NCBI GenBank assembly: GCA_964544105.1
Contig: CAZIZQ010000018.1
Span: forward strand, 1 to 22,489
Origin: GCA-016432345 sp964544105
GTDB lineage: Bacteria; Patescibacteriota; Microgenomatia; Levybacterales; UBA12049
Length of the DNA stretch: 22,489 bases
Direction of reading: 5' to 3'
In this document: piece by piece, positions 1-6,394 of the stretch
Layout: the number at the start of each line of letters is the position of its first letter
Numbering within the stretch: the stretch's first letter is position 1
Translations under genes and position numbers: made by a program
The notes under the pieces: generated by a model
Told to the model about the DNA's origin: nothing
Databases searched by the model: none
The model's input: only the letters and a program-made list of their open reading frames with translations

Positions 1-131
1 TCGCGTTTGATAATTCCCAAGCGGTCTAATTTATTAAGTAATTCAGTCATGGTGGAACGGGAAATTCCGATCATATCTGTCAACTCCTCATGGGTAAATT
101 TGGTGGTAATTACCACCCTTTCATCTTTTAT
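1..131 (-). pseudogene. CRP/FNR-type HTH fragment, N-terminal domain absent, runs off the window
   Basis: The minus strand reads KDERVVITTKFTHEELTDMI and then GISRSTMTELLNKLDRLGIIKR, a winged helix-turn-helix of the CRP/FNR family. It matches the C-terminal part of the complete regulator at 3457-4116 (THEELAQMLGISRQTVT). A TGA at 132-134 stops the frame directly upstream, and the DUF3179 gene ends at 137, so there is no room for the usual 130-150 residue sensor domain. The only in-frame candidate start is a GTG at 114-116. A short ATG ORF at 133-135 would join this frame if one A of the following A-run were removed. I infer a 5'-truncated duplicate of the regulator, or a free-standing small HTH protein. 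The 3' end lies outside the window. Confidence 0.55.
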
Positions 132-136
132 TCATA

Positions 137-556
137 TTATTGATAAACTTCTGTGTCCGGATGAAATGCTGCCCAGGCAAACCAGAATAATCTAATTGGA
201 ATGATTTCCTCTTGCGTTTGTAAATTAGTAACTTTAATTTCTCCAGAGTCAGTCCTCTCCAGTCTTATCGGTGTCTTTCCAACCGTATCTTCAATTATTC
301 CTTTCTTATCAATAGCATTTTCTGGATAAGCTTTTGATGAACCGTTTATCTCTACGCCATACACTACTGTTTTTATCTGAAGACTTTTGTTCAATCCCTT
401 CACCCCAAACAATAACTGATCATCCTGCTCATACGTACCATAAGGATACTGATCATAATCTCTACTGTGACTTGTATCTCTGGATAAAATTTCTGTATTT
501 GGGTGTTCTTTTTTCCATTCTCTCCACGTTGTGGTTACAATAGGAATTTGTTTCAG
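137..556 (-). pseudogene. C-terminal half of DUF3179, out of frame with the CcdA-DUF3179 ORF
   Basis: This is the continuation of the CcdA-DUF3179 gene after a one-base frameshift. In the frame that follows the A5 tract at 557-561 the minus strand reads KLKQIPIVTTTWREWKKEHP, then NTEILSRDTSHSRDYDQYPY, and on to a natural end at FWFAWAAFHPDTEVYQ with TAA at 137-139. This is the usual ending of DUF3179 proteins. Residues run uninterrupted across the 413-552 stretch, which holds no other gene. With one A restored, the whole gene (1803 to 137) encodes about 555 residues. Either the gene is inactivated, or the assembly dropped one base of a homopolymer. A shorter ORF starting at 412 (MFGVKGL) is probably not translated on its own. 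Confidence 0.75.
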
Positions 557-1803
557 TTTTTCGCGTTTCTTCGTGCTGCATTGCCAACAATTCCTTCACC
601 GGTTATTTGCTGCCAAAGATTGCCTTCATACCTGTCATACATGACAAGATCGCTATTGTGCAGTTTTCCAGATACACCAAATTCAGTAATAACCCCATCT
701 ACTTTTCTCTCAAATGCCAGTGCTGAGCCACAAAGAGGGCAGAAAGTAACCACAATAGGATCACCAGCGATGGTATCATTGACTATTTCATGCCAGTTCA
801 TAATTCGTTGTGGATAGGCTCGTTGCGCACCCATATAATCAATCGCAAAAACCACATCGCTATCTCGCAACCACGAAGCACTCTGGGCGCTTTCAAATTG
901 TGGTTTATCAATTGAGGGAATACAATCTTTTCCGCCAAAGCACCCTTGCAGAAGATCATCTGATTTTACTCTCGCTCCATTAAAATCATTCGCGAGTGTT
1001 ACATTTCTTACAACTGTAGTGCCAGGCTTTGCTTTTCCCATAGGTTTATCTTGTCCTTTTAACGCATCCAATGAATTATCAACATTAAATCTATTCTCAA
1101 ACATTGTTGCAATTTGTGTCCAAGATTCAGGCAGGTTATTGAGTGTCCATTCTTGCAGTTTTCTATCTGCTCCTGAGAAAATAAAAAGTGCAGTTGCCAA
1201 AATAATAACCCCAAAGACTTGGCGAATTGTTTGATTATTCTGCTTAAATACTCCAAGTTTTTCAGTAACTTTTCTTCCTCCTTTTGCAATAAAATAAAGG
1301 GGTATCCCAGTTCCCAATGCATAGGCAAAAGCAATTGCCGCTGTTGCGGGAGATAACGAATTAACTGCGGCCAGTGTTGCCACAACAGCAACGACAGGAC
1401 CAATACAAGGAGTCCAAACAATCCCAAGACTTATTCCTGTCACAAACCCTCCACCAAATCCATTGCCTTGAGTTTGCGCTGGTGCTACTTTCCAGTATCG
1501 TTCAATAAATGCAAGTGCTTTTTCCCAAACAATTGGGAAAACCATGCTTAAGCCAAAAATAACAAGGAGAACAACAGCAATATTTCGAATCGTATCAGCA
1601 GGAATTCCAAATACTCTTACAACTGTTGCAAGTAACAATGATGCAGCTGTGAAGCTCACCACTAGTCCTACAATTACCCCCCTAATTCTCCATTCTTTCC
1701 CTTCAATCCCACTTGCTAAAATAATTGGCAAGATAGGCAGCACACACGGTGAGAAAACCGTCAAAATTCCAGATATAAAAGCAATAGGTATCAGTAAAAA
1801 CAT
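553..1803 (-). CDS. CcdA/DsbD-type thiol-disulfide transporter fused to DUF3179
   Basis: Residues 1-230 form a multi-helix membrane domain of the CcdA/DsbD family. It has the paired membrane cysteines expected for passing electrons across the membrane: C20 in FSPCVLPILP and C133 in IVWTPCIGPVV. Residues 265-416 are the first half of DUF3179, with FCPLCGSALAFERK as a likely metal- or redox-active Cys pair and a GNLWQQITGEGIVG stretch. The frame ends prematurely at TGA 553-555 because of a one-base shift in the A5 run at 557-561; the rest is at 137-556. The gene starts 3 nt after the third thioredoxin gene, so it is in the same operon. Those thioredoxins are the probable partners on the outer face. 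The function of DUF3179 is not known to me. CcdA family assignment is firm; fusion to DUF3179 is read directly from the frame. Confidence 0.85.
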   Translation of the reverse strand: MFLLIPIAFISGILTVFSPCVLPILPIILASGIEGKEWRIRGVIVGLVVSFTAASLLLATVVRVFGIPADTIRNIAVVLLVIFGLSMVFPIVWEKALAFIERYWKVAPAQTQGNGFGGGFVTGISLGIVWTPCIGPVVAVVATLAAVNSLSPATAAIAFAYALGTGIPLYFIAKGGRKVTEKLGVFKQNNQTIRQVFGVIILATALFIFSGADRKLQEWTLNNLPESWTQIATMFENRFNVDNSLDALKGQDKPMGKAKPGTTVVRNVTLANDFNGARVKSDDLLQGCFGGKDCIPSIDKPQFESAQSASWLRDSDVVFAIDYMGAQRAYPQRIMNWHEIVNDTIAGDPIVVTFCPLCGSALAFERKVDGVITEFGVSGKLHNSDLVMYDRYEGNLWQQITGEGIVGNAARRNAKN

Positions 1804-1805
1804 AT

Positions 1806-2273
1806 TTAGTTAATATTCTGAACTAAATTATCAAAATCTCCGCCGATCCATCGTTTAATTTCATTGCCATCACGATCAAGATAGACGAGCGTATGTTGTT
1901 GTGTAACGCCATACGTTGCTGAAGTCGTTTTATCAGTATCGTAATCAACCTTTAGTATCGTAATTCCATCAGGAATAGTATTACTTCGCTCTTTTATCTC
2001 ATCATCTAGCGCAGAACAAGTATTACACCATCTTGTCGCCGCGAAAAATAAAACTGTATTTCCGTTTTTATTAGCGTTTGTGAGCGATTCATCAGAGTAT
2101 TCAACATAATGAGGTGAAATTTGTTGAGACTCAGCTAAAACAACTTGGGGTGACTCCGCTTTATTATCCAACTTGCCAATGAATGTTATTGCGAAAAGCG
2201 CGCCAAGCGCCAATGTAATAATGACAATGACATTCAAGTTACCTTTTTTTATTTTTATTGTATCCTTTTTCAT
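1806..2273 (-). CDS. Membrane-anchored thioredoxin-like protein, paralogue 3 (WCNTC)
   Basis: 155 residues: a positively charged N-terminus, one membrane segment (about residues 13-33, VIVIITLALGALFAITFIG), a linker, and a thioredoxin fold with the active site RWCNTC at 82-86. The cis-proline position of classic thioredoxins is replaced: the segment reads YGVTQQHTLVYLDRDGN. The domain faces outside the membrane. Its start ATG overlaps the stop of the preceding paralogue (2270-2273), so the two are translationally coupled, and it is followed after 2 nt by the CcdA-DUF3179 gene. Its CNTC motif differs from CPSC and CPTC in the other two copies, which suggests different redox potentials or partners (inference). 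Confidence 0.85.
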   Translation of the reverse strand: MKKDTIKIKKGNLNVIVIITLALGALFAITFIGKLDNKAESPQVVLAESQQISPHYVEYSDESLTNANKNGNTVLFFAATRWCNTCSALDDEIKERSNTIPDGITILKVDYDTDKTTSATYGVTQQHTLVYLDRDGNEIKRWIGGDFDNLVQNIN

Positions 2274-2713
2274 TTCAGTTGCTGCTTTATTGTATCAATA
2301 CCGCCACCAATCCATTTGTGTACTTCGTTTTCATCTTTGTCAATTTGAACAAGCGTATGTTGCTGGGTTATGCCATATCTCTTTTTAAGCTCTCCTTCCG
2401 TGTCGTAATTCACCTGAAGAATTGTTACGTCACTTGGTAATTCACTGCCTCGCGCCCTCAGGTCCACATCAAGTACTTTACATGTTGGACACCAAACAGC
2501 CCAAAAGTAAAGTATTGTTTGTCCTTTTTCTTGCGCATTTTTAAGGTTCTCTGGCGAATAGGTAACATAATTTGTTGCTTGCGCACTCTCATTGTCTAAT
2601 GGCGATTGTTTATTAGCGTTCTCAGATGCTGTATTTCTACCAAACGCAATAACAAGCATAATGCCGATAATAACAACTGCTGTTCCAGGTATGAGAAACT
2701 GTTTTGCTTTCAT
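2270..2713 (-). CDS. Membrane-anchored thioredoxin-like protein, paralogue 2 (WCPTC)
   Basis: 147 residues from ATG 2713: an N-terminal anchor (MKAKQFLIPGTAVVIIGIML), a polar linker, and a thioredoxin-like domain with WCPTC at 74-78 and KRYGITQQHTLVQIDKDENE. The frame is open back to a TTG at 2779, but that extension (MLYAGIRSTITQ) would precede the positively charged anchor and has no counterpart in the other copies, so ATG 2713 is preferred. There is no Shine-Dalgarno sequence; translation may depend on the upstream gene, which ends 66 nt earlier. Together with paralogues 1 and 3 this is a tandem triplication with diverged active sites. It probably exchanges electrons with the CcdA domain encoded downstream. 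Confidence 0.82.
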   Translation of the reverse strand: MKAKQFLIPGTAVVIIGIMLVIAFGRNTASENANKQSPLDNESAQATNYVTYSPENLKNAQEKGQTILYFWAVWCPTCKVLDVDLRARGSELPSDVTILQVNYDTEGELKKRYGITQQHTLVQIDKDENEVHKWIGGGIDTIKQQLK

Positions 2714-2779
2714 AAATCGTTTAACACTCGCACTGATTAAAGACTGCGTAATTGTGCTCCTGATACCAGCGTAAAGCAA

Positions 2780-3262
2780 TTACTTTACATTCGCAAGTAA
2801 AGTTTTAATCCCTTCACCACCGCTATTCCATTTGGTTATTTCATTGCCTTGGCTATCTACCTGAACAAATGTATCTTGCATGGTAATTGCATACTTTTGT
2901 TTCAATTCTTTAGCGCTGTCATAATCAACCTTAAAAATCGTAACATCCAAAGGAACTTTATCAAAATGTGCTTTAAAATCCTTATCTGCTGCCTGGCAAG
3001 ATGGACACCATGCAAGCGCTGCAAACCAAAGCACAGGTCTTCCGTTATTCTCTGATGCTTTAGCGAAATTGTCAGAAGAATAATCAATATAGCGAGTTGA
3101 AATATCTGTGCTATCTTGTTTGATATTTTCTTCTTGTTTGATAACATCTTCTTGCGTAGATAATGGAGCCTTTGGAGTAGATTGATTTTTGAAATAAATA
3201 AAGCCACCGATGACAATCAAAATTCCTACAATTCCAATAATAAGATTATGTATTTTCGTAAT
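2780..3262 (-). CDS. Membrane-anchored thioredoxin-like protein, paralogue 1 (WCPSC), probable ATT start
   Basis: About 160 residues: a short basic head and a membrane segment, a charged linker, then a thioredoxin-like domain with WCPSC (about residues 85-89) and QKYAITMQDTFVQVDSQGNE. The first conventional start in frame is TTG 3220, which would cut the membrane anchor in half and has no ribosome binding site. Further upstream, a strong AGGAGG (3267-3272) is followed 4 nt later by ATT (3260-3262) and 7 nt later by ACG. Starting there gives a complete anchor (ITKIHNLIIGIVGILIVIGG). I therefore place the start at ATT 3262, while noting that ACG or TTG cannot be excluded. This is the first gene of the thioredoxin-CcdA operon. 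Confidence 0.78.
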   Translation of the reverse strand: MTKIHNLIIGIVGILIVIGGFIYFKNQSTPKAPLSTQEDVIKQEENIKQDSTDISTRYIDYSSDNFAKASENNGRPVLWFAALAWCPSCQAADKDFKAHFDKVPLDVTIFKVDYDSAKELKQKYAITMQDTFVQVDSQGNEITKWNSGGEGIKTLLANVK

Positions 3263-3266
3263 TTTA

Positions 3267-3272
3267 CCTCCT
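3267..3272 (-). promoter_or_regulatory. Strong Shine-Dalgarno AGGAGG before an ATT codon
   Basis: The minus strand reads AGGAGGTAAAATTACGAAA. This is the only perfect Shine-Dalgarno I see in front of a gene in the window; most other first genes look leaderless. It lies 4 nt before ATT 3262 and supports a non-canonical start for the first thioredoxin-like gene. Confidence 0.6.
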
Positions 3273-3332
3273 CTTGTCAGACAAAGCTATAGAAAAATCG
3301 GGTTTTGTTTTTACCTTATAGAGTTTGCTTAG

Positions 3333-3343
3333 TACTTGTAGTA
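3333..3343. promoter_or_regulatory. Candidate operator TACTTGTAGTA upstream of the thioredoxin operon
   Basis: TACT-TGT-AGTA is a dyad with 3-nt spacing. The identical 11-mer occurs at 4135-4145 in the promoter of the CRP-family gene. Here it overlaps the -35 position of a possible minus-strand promoter (TTACTA, about 18 nt, TATAAG ending near 3316) for the operon beginning at 3262. The rest of the 3263-3456 intergenic stretch is AT-rich and shows nothing else I can support. Confidence 0.45.
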
Positions 3344-3456
3344 ACTTTTTCTCTTTATTATTTTTTCTCTTACACAAAAAACGGATACCTTTCATATTCT
3401 TAAAACATATATTACTCTATGAGAAAAATCTGTCAGGTGTAAGACAAAAAATATTA

Positions 3457-4116
3457 CTAAGATAACTTAGTTAGTTCTGAAGGATTAAACTGGATGGTTT
3501 TACCTGTTCTTTTTATTAATCCTTTTTTCTCCAGCTGGTTGATAATTGTAGTGACAGTTTGCCTGCTTATCCCAAGCATTTGAGCTAATTCCTCGTGGGT
3601 AAGTTTGTCGGAAATCTCCATGTAATCCTGAGATTTTTCCTTACCAAGGTTAAGAAGTAACTTTATAAACCGCTGGAATGCATTATCAGTTGCAACCGAA
3701 GACATTCTTTTTTCAACTTGTGTCAGCCGATGGAATAATTGTTTCATCAGCTTTTCGGATAACTCTGGATGTTGGCTAGCAAGTGAAAAGAATTTATCTT
3801 TATTAAGTGAACAGACATATGAATCAGTTGTAGCCTCGACGAAAACTTCTGTTTCTCCTTCTGTCCCTAGATCCCCAAAAATACTCCCTGCAAAAAGCCT
3901 TTCAATAATGGCCTTTTTACCTGAAGAACTGACTTGATAAAGTTCTACCTGACCGGTTTTTACAATAAACACCTTGTCTTTGTCGCCTGGTTCAAAAATA
4001 ACTTCTTTTTTCAAATATTGCCTCATTGCAAAAAAAGATTCGATGTTTTGTAATTTTTCTTTTGCCAAACCATTAAAAAGATCAAGTTGTTGGATGTACC
4101 ACAGTTTTTTATTCAT
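3457..4116 (-). CDS. CRP/FNR-family transcriptional regulator
   Basis: 219 residues, full length for the family. Residues 10-125 form a cyclic-nucleotide-binding-like beta-roll (KKEVIFEPGDKDKVFIVKTG ... GSIFGDLG), followed by the long dimerisation helix and a winged HTH at about 165-215 (LTHEELAQMLGISRQTVTTI). The canonical Arg of the cAMP pocket (RxA after GE) is not seen: the segment reads GDLGTEGETEVFVEATTDS. Only one cysteine is visible, so an FNR-type iron-sulfur cluster is also unlikely. The signal is therefore unknown. The gene sits upstream of the thioredoxin/CcdA operon on the same strand and diverges from 4156-4730. Start ATG 4116 has a TACAAT box 6 nt upstream and no Shine-Dalgarno, pointing to a leaderless mRNA. 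Confidence 0.88.
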   Translation of the reverse strand: MNKKLWYIQQLDLFNGLAKEKLQNIESFFAMRQYLKKEVIFEPGDKDKVFIVKTGQVELYQVSSSGKKAIIERLFAGSIFGDLGTEGETEVFVEATTDSYVCSLNKDKFFSLASQHPELSEKLMKQLFHRLTQVEKRMSSVATDNAFQRFIKLLLNLGKEKSQDYMEISDKLTHEELAQMLGISRQTVTTIINQLEKKGLIKRTGKTIQFNPSELTKLS

Positions 4117-4155
4117 AGCAGCATTGTATCATGATACTTGTAGTATACTAACCTT
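4117..4155. promoter_or_regulatory. Divergent leaderless promoters with three dyads
   Basis: In 39 bp lie a minus-strand -10 TACAAT (4123-4128, 6 nt before the regulator ATG) and a plus-strand -10 TATACT (4144-4149, 6 nt before ATG 4156). Three palindromic elements overlap them: GTATCATGATAC (4126-4137, perfect), TACTTGTAGTA (4135-4145, also at 3333-3343) and TAGTATACTA (4141-4150, perfect). A regulator bound here would cover both promoters, so autoregulation is likely. The -35 boxes are weak on both strands. Confidence 0.55.
4135..4145. promoter_or_regulatory. Second copy of the candidate operator TACTTGTAGTA
   Basis: Identical to 3333-3343. Here the dyad extends to ATACT-TGT-AGTAT and lies between the two divergent -10 boxes. 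Its presence at the regulator promoter and at the thioredoxin operon suggests a common CRP-family regulator (inference). Confidence 0.45.
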
Positions 4156-4730
4156 ATGCCTCTTGTTAAAAAATTTTTATTTAGTATTCCGTTTGTTGTC
4201 TCATTTATTGGTTACTGTCTTCTGCTTAACAAATTTTTGGCAAATCCAAACTTGTTATTTGGCATTGACACGCAGACTATTCTGTTATTTGTTTGGATTG
4301 TTGTTGCCGCATTGTGTACGGGGATTTTCTTTTCTCTTTTTGTAACCATAAGCCAGGACAGAAAAATAATTCTTGTTTCTTTGCCAGCTATCCTACTTTC
4401 TTCATTCCTATTGCTTCCAGATAATTCCAGTCTTGTTTTTACAATTGGATCTTTCTTTCTTTTCTTCTTAGTTTCATTATCGCTTCAACATACCCTTAAT
4501 ACATATTTCCTTTACGCCAAGTACCATACTTCCACCGCATATCAATAGAGTTGCAACGTTTTTATTTCTGCTTGGATCTATTGCTTTTTATCTTTAGTCT
4601 TCGCTCTCTCGCAGCCATAGTTGGAATTTTTGTTGGACCACTTATTAGTCTGGTCTTTTGGATTCTCGATAAAACAAAATTTACCACCTACACAACAGAA
4701 GCGCGCCCTGTAAAAAAACTTGTTATCTAA
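4156..4730 (+). pseudogene. Multi-spanning membrane protein gene, frameshifted after residue 130
   Basis: The first frame (4156-4548, 130 residues) is a very hydrophobic protein of unknown family with about four membrane helices (FLFSIPFVVSFIGYCLLLNK; ILLFVWIVVAALCTGIFFSL; two more follow). It stops at TAG, but coding character continues in other frames: one reads NRVATFLFLLGSIAFYL, another reads LAAIVGIFVGPLISLVFWIL and ends KKLVI at TAA 4728-4730. At least one, and possibly two, single-base shifts in T-rich stretches (near 4505 and 4595) break what looks like a single protein of about 190 residues. The final stop overlaps the RNase J stop on the opposite strand. The gene diverges from the CRP-family regulator and shares its promoter region, with a TATACT box 6 nt before the ATG. 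Confidence 0.6.
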
Positions 4731-6394
4731 ACTTCTATAACTACCGGCAGGACCAGGGGGCGGCGGCGAAGATCCCTAAAAATTCTTTTCTCGACTACCT
4801 CGCCAATAAGACGGCGAAGATGCACCCAATTATTTACTCTACCTTGTTTCCCTTTAAAAGCTGTTTTAATATCTGTTATAACATGTCCGTAAAACTTCCC
4901 GTCGTTTTCGGTGGTAAATCCCCGAATAATAATATCGGGCTTGGTAACCAGCTGGGAATTCTGCGCATCGACTTCCGCCAAAACAATTACCACTCCTCCT
5001 TCGGATAATTTTTGCCGATCCCGCATCACAAAACTCTCTACTTCTTCTCCACTGATCTGATCAACATAGACGTTTTTTGCCGACACGCTTCTGCCTGGCT
5101 TTATGTTTCCATCTTTGGTAAATATCGCTTCCTGTCCGTCCTCCAAAAGCAGTACATCTGACTTTTTGTAGGAAAGACTTTCTGCCATATTTCCATACGC
5201 TACCATATGACGGAAATTTCCTCCGATTGGTAAAAGTTTTTTTGGTTTTACTAATTTTATAAGCTGCAATAATTCATCAGACGATCCATGTCCTGATACA
5301 TGAAAATCCCGCCTCAAGGGCGGATAAAATACCTTTGCTCCGTGCTTTGCCAGCGTATCAACTAGCTCGTAAACCAGTGTTTCGTTTCCAGGAATTGGAT
5401 CTGCCGAAAATATAACGGTATCGTGCTCCGAAAGACGGATATCCCGATGCTCGTTATTAGCAATTCGTACCATGGCCGACGACTCCTGTCCCTGACTACC
5501 GGCCACAATAAGTGTCACCTGGTTTTCCGGATATGAATCGACTTGATCAATTTGTATTTCTGTTTGTTGGGACATATGTAAATATTTTAACCGCAATGAA
5601 ATATCTTTCATTTTTACCAAAGACCGTCCCACAAAACAAACCTTTCTATTATGTTTTTCCGAAGCTTGAATAATTTGATTAAGTCTGGCAATGTTTGATG
5701 AATAAGTAGTAATAAGACATCGCCCTTGAGTATTAGCTATAGCATCGTCAAATTGCGAAAGTATGCCTTCCTCTGACGGAAGCCTCCCAGATCGCTCTGC
5801 TCCCAAACAATCAGACAACAAACAAAGCACACCTTTTTGTCCCACTTGCTCGATGCTATTGTAATCGCTTTTTTTGCCGTCATATGGCGTGTCGTCAAAC
5901 TTAAAATCACTGCCATGGTAAAAATTTCCAACTGGTGAGGTGATAAAAATGTGAGAGGTATCGGGAATAGAATGAGTTACCTTAATAAAAGTTGTGGTAA
6001 AACTACCCATATGTTTTGGAGGACTACCAAAATCAACTGTTTCGATTCTTTTTACAATGCCAAATTCCTTTAGTTTCTCGTTAGCAACTGCTGCTGTAAA
6101 TGGTGTTGCATACATTGGAAATGCCCCTTTATCGAGCAATTGCGGGAGTACAAAAGGAAGAGCTCCAATATGATCTTCGTGTCCGTGAGTAAACACCATG
6201 CCGACGATTTTTTTCTTAGTCTGAAGTAAATACGTTATGTCCGGAAGCAACAAGTCTACCCCCAGCATGGTCTCATCCGCAAACCCTAAGCCGCAATCAA
6301 CAATAAGTATTTCATTATTGTATTCGTAGACGTACAAATTTTTGGTAACATCTCCAACGCCACCAAGTGGAATAATTGAGAGTTGATTATCCAT
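4727..6394 (-). CDS. rnj: Ribonuclease J
   Basis: 555 residues, the normal length for RNase J: metallo-beta-lactamase core, beta-CASP domain and C-terminal domain. The zinc-binding motif HGHEDHIGALP is at residues 70-80, further ligands are in THSIPDTSHIF and YHGSDFKFDDTP, and a beta-CASP signature is in FHVSGHGSSDELLQLIKLVK. It is expected to be a cytoplasmic 5'-3' exonuclease and endonuclease acting in mRNA decay and rRNA maturation. Its start ATG at 6394 overlaps the stop of the Lon-like ATPase gene (TAATG), so the two are translationally coupled. The gene ends convergently, with its stop overlapping the end of the plus-strand membrane gene. Only one RNase J is in this window, so J1/J2 cannot be assigned. 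Confidence 0.95.
   Translation of the reverse strand: MDNQLSIIPLGGVGDVTKNLYVYEYNNEILIVDCGLGFADETMLGVDLLLPDITYLLQTKKKIVGMVFTHGHEDHIGALPFVLPQLLDKGAFPMYATPFTAAVANEKLKEFGIVKRIETVDFGSPPKHMGSFTTTFIKVTHSIPDTSHIFITSPVGNFYHGSDFKFDDTPYDGKKSDYNSIEQVGQKGVLCLLSDCLGAERSGRLPSEEGILSQFDDAIANTQGRCLITTYSSNIARLNQIIQASEKHNRKVCFVGRSLVKMKDISLRLKYLHMSQQTEIQIDQVDSYPENQVTLIVAGSQGQESSAMVRIANNEHRDIRLSEHDTVIFSADPIPGNETLVYELVDTLAKHGAKVFYPPLRRDFHVSGHGSSDELLQLIKLVKPKKLLPIGGNFRHMVAYGNMAESLSYKKSDVLLLEDGQEAIFTKDGNIKPGRSVSAKNVYVDQISGEEVESFVMRDRQKLSEGGVVIVLAEVDAQNSQLVTKPDIIIRGFTTENDGKFYGHVITDIKTAFKGKQGRVNNWVHLRRLIGEVVEKRIFRDLRRRPLVLPVVIEV

Noticed and set aside
553..561. Programmed -1 frameshift at the A-run of CcdA-DUF3179
   Set aside because: The codons are GCG AAA AAC TGA, so the heptamer is G-AAA-AAC and the P-site tRNA would mispair after slipping. 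No clear stimulatory hairpin or upstream Shine-Dalgarno was seen. A plain one-base indel is simpler.
503..817. Plus-strand open frame of 104 codons opposite DUF3179
   Set aside because: The minus-strand frames carry clear DUF3179 motifs; the plus frame shows none.
2714..2779. TTG 2779 as start of the second thioredoxin gene
   Set aside because: It adds 22 residues before the basic anchor with no match in the paralogues; ATG 2713 gives the same layout as the other copies.
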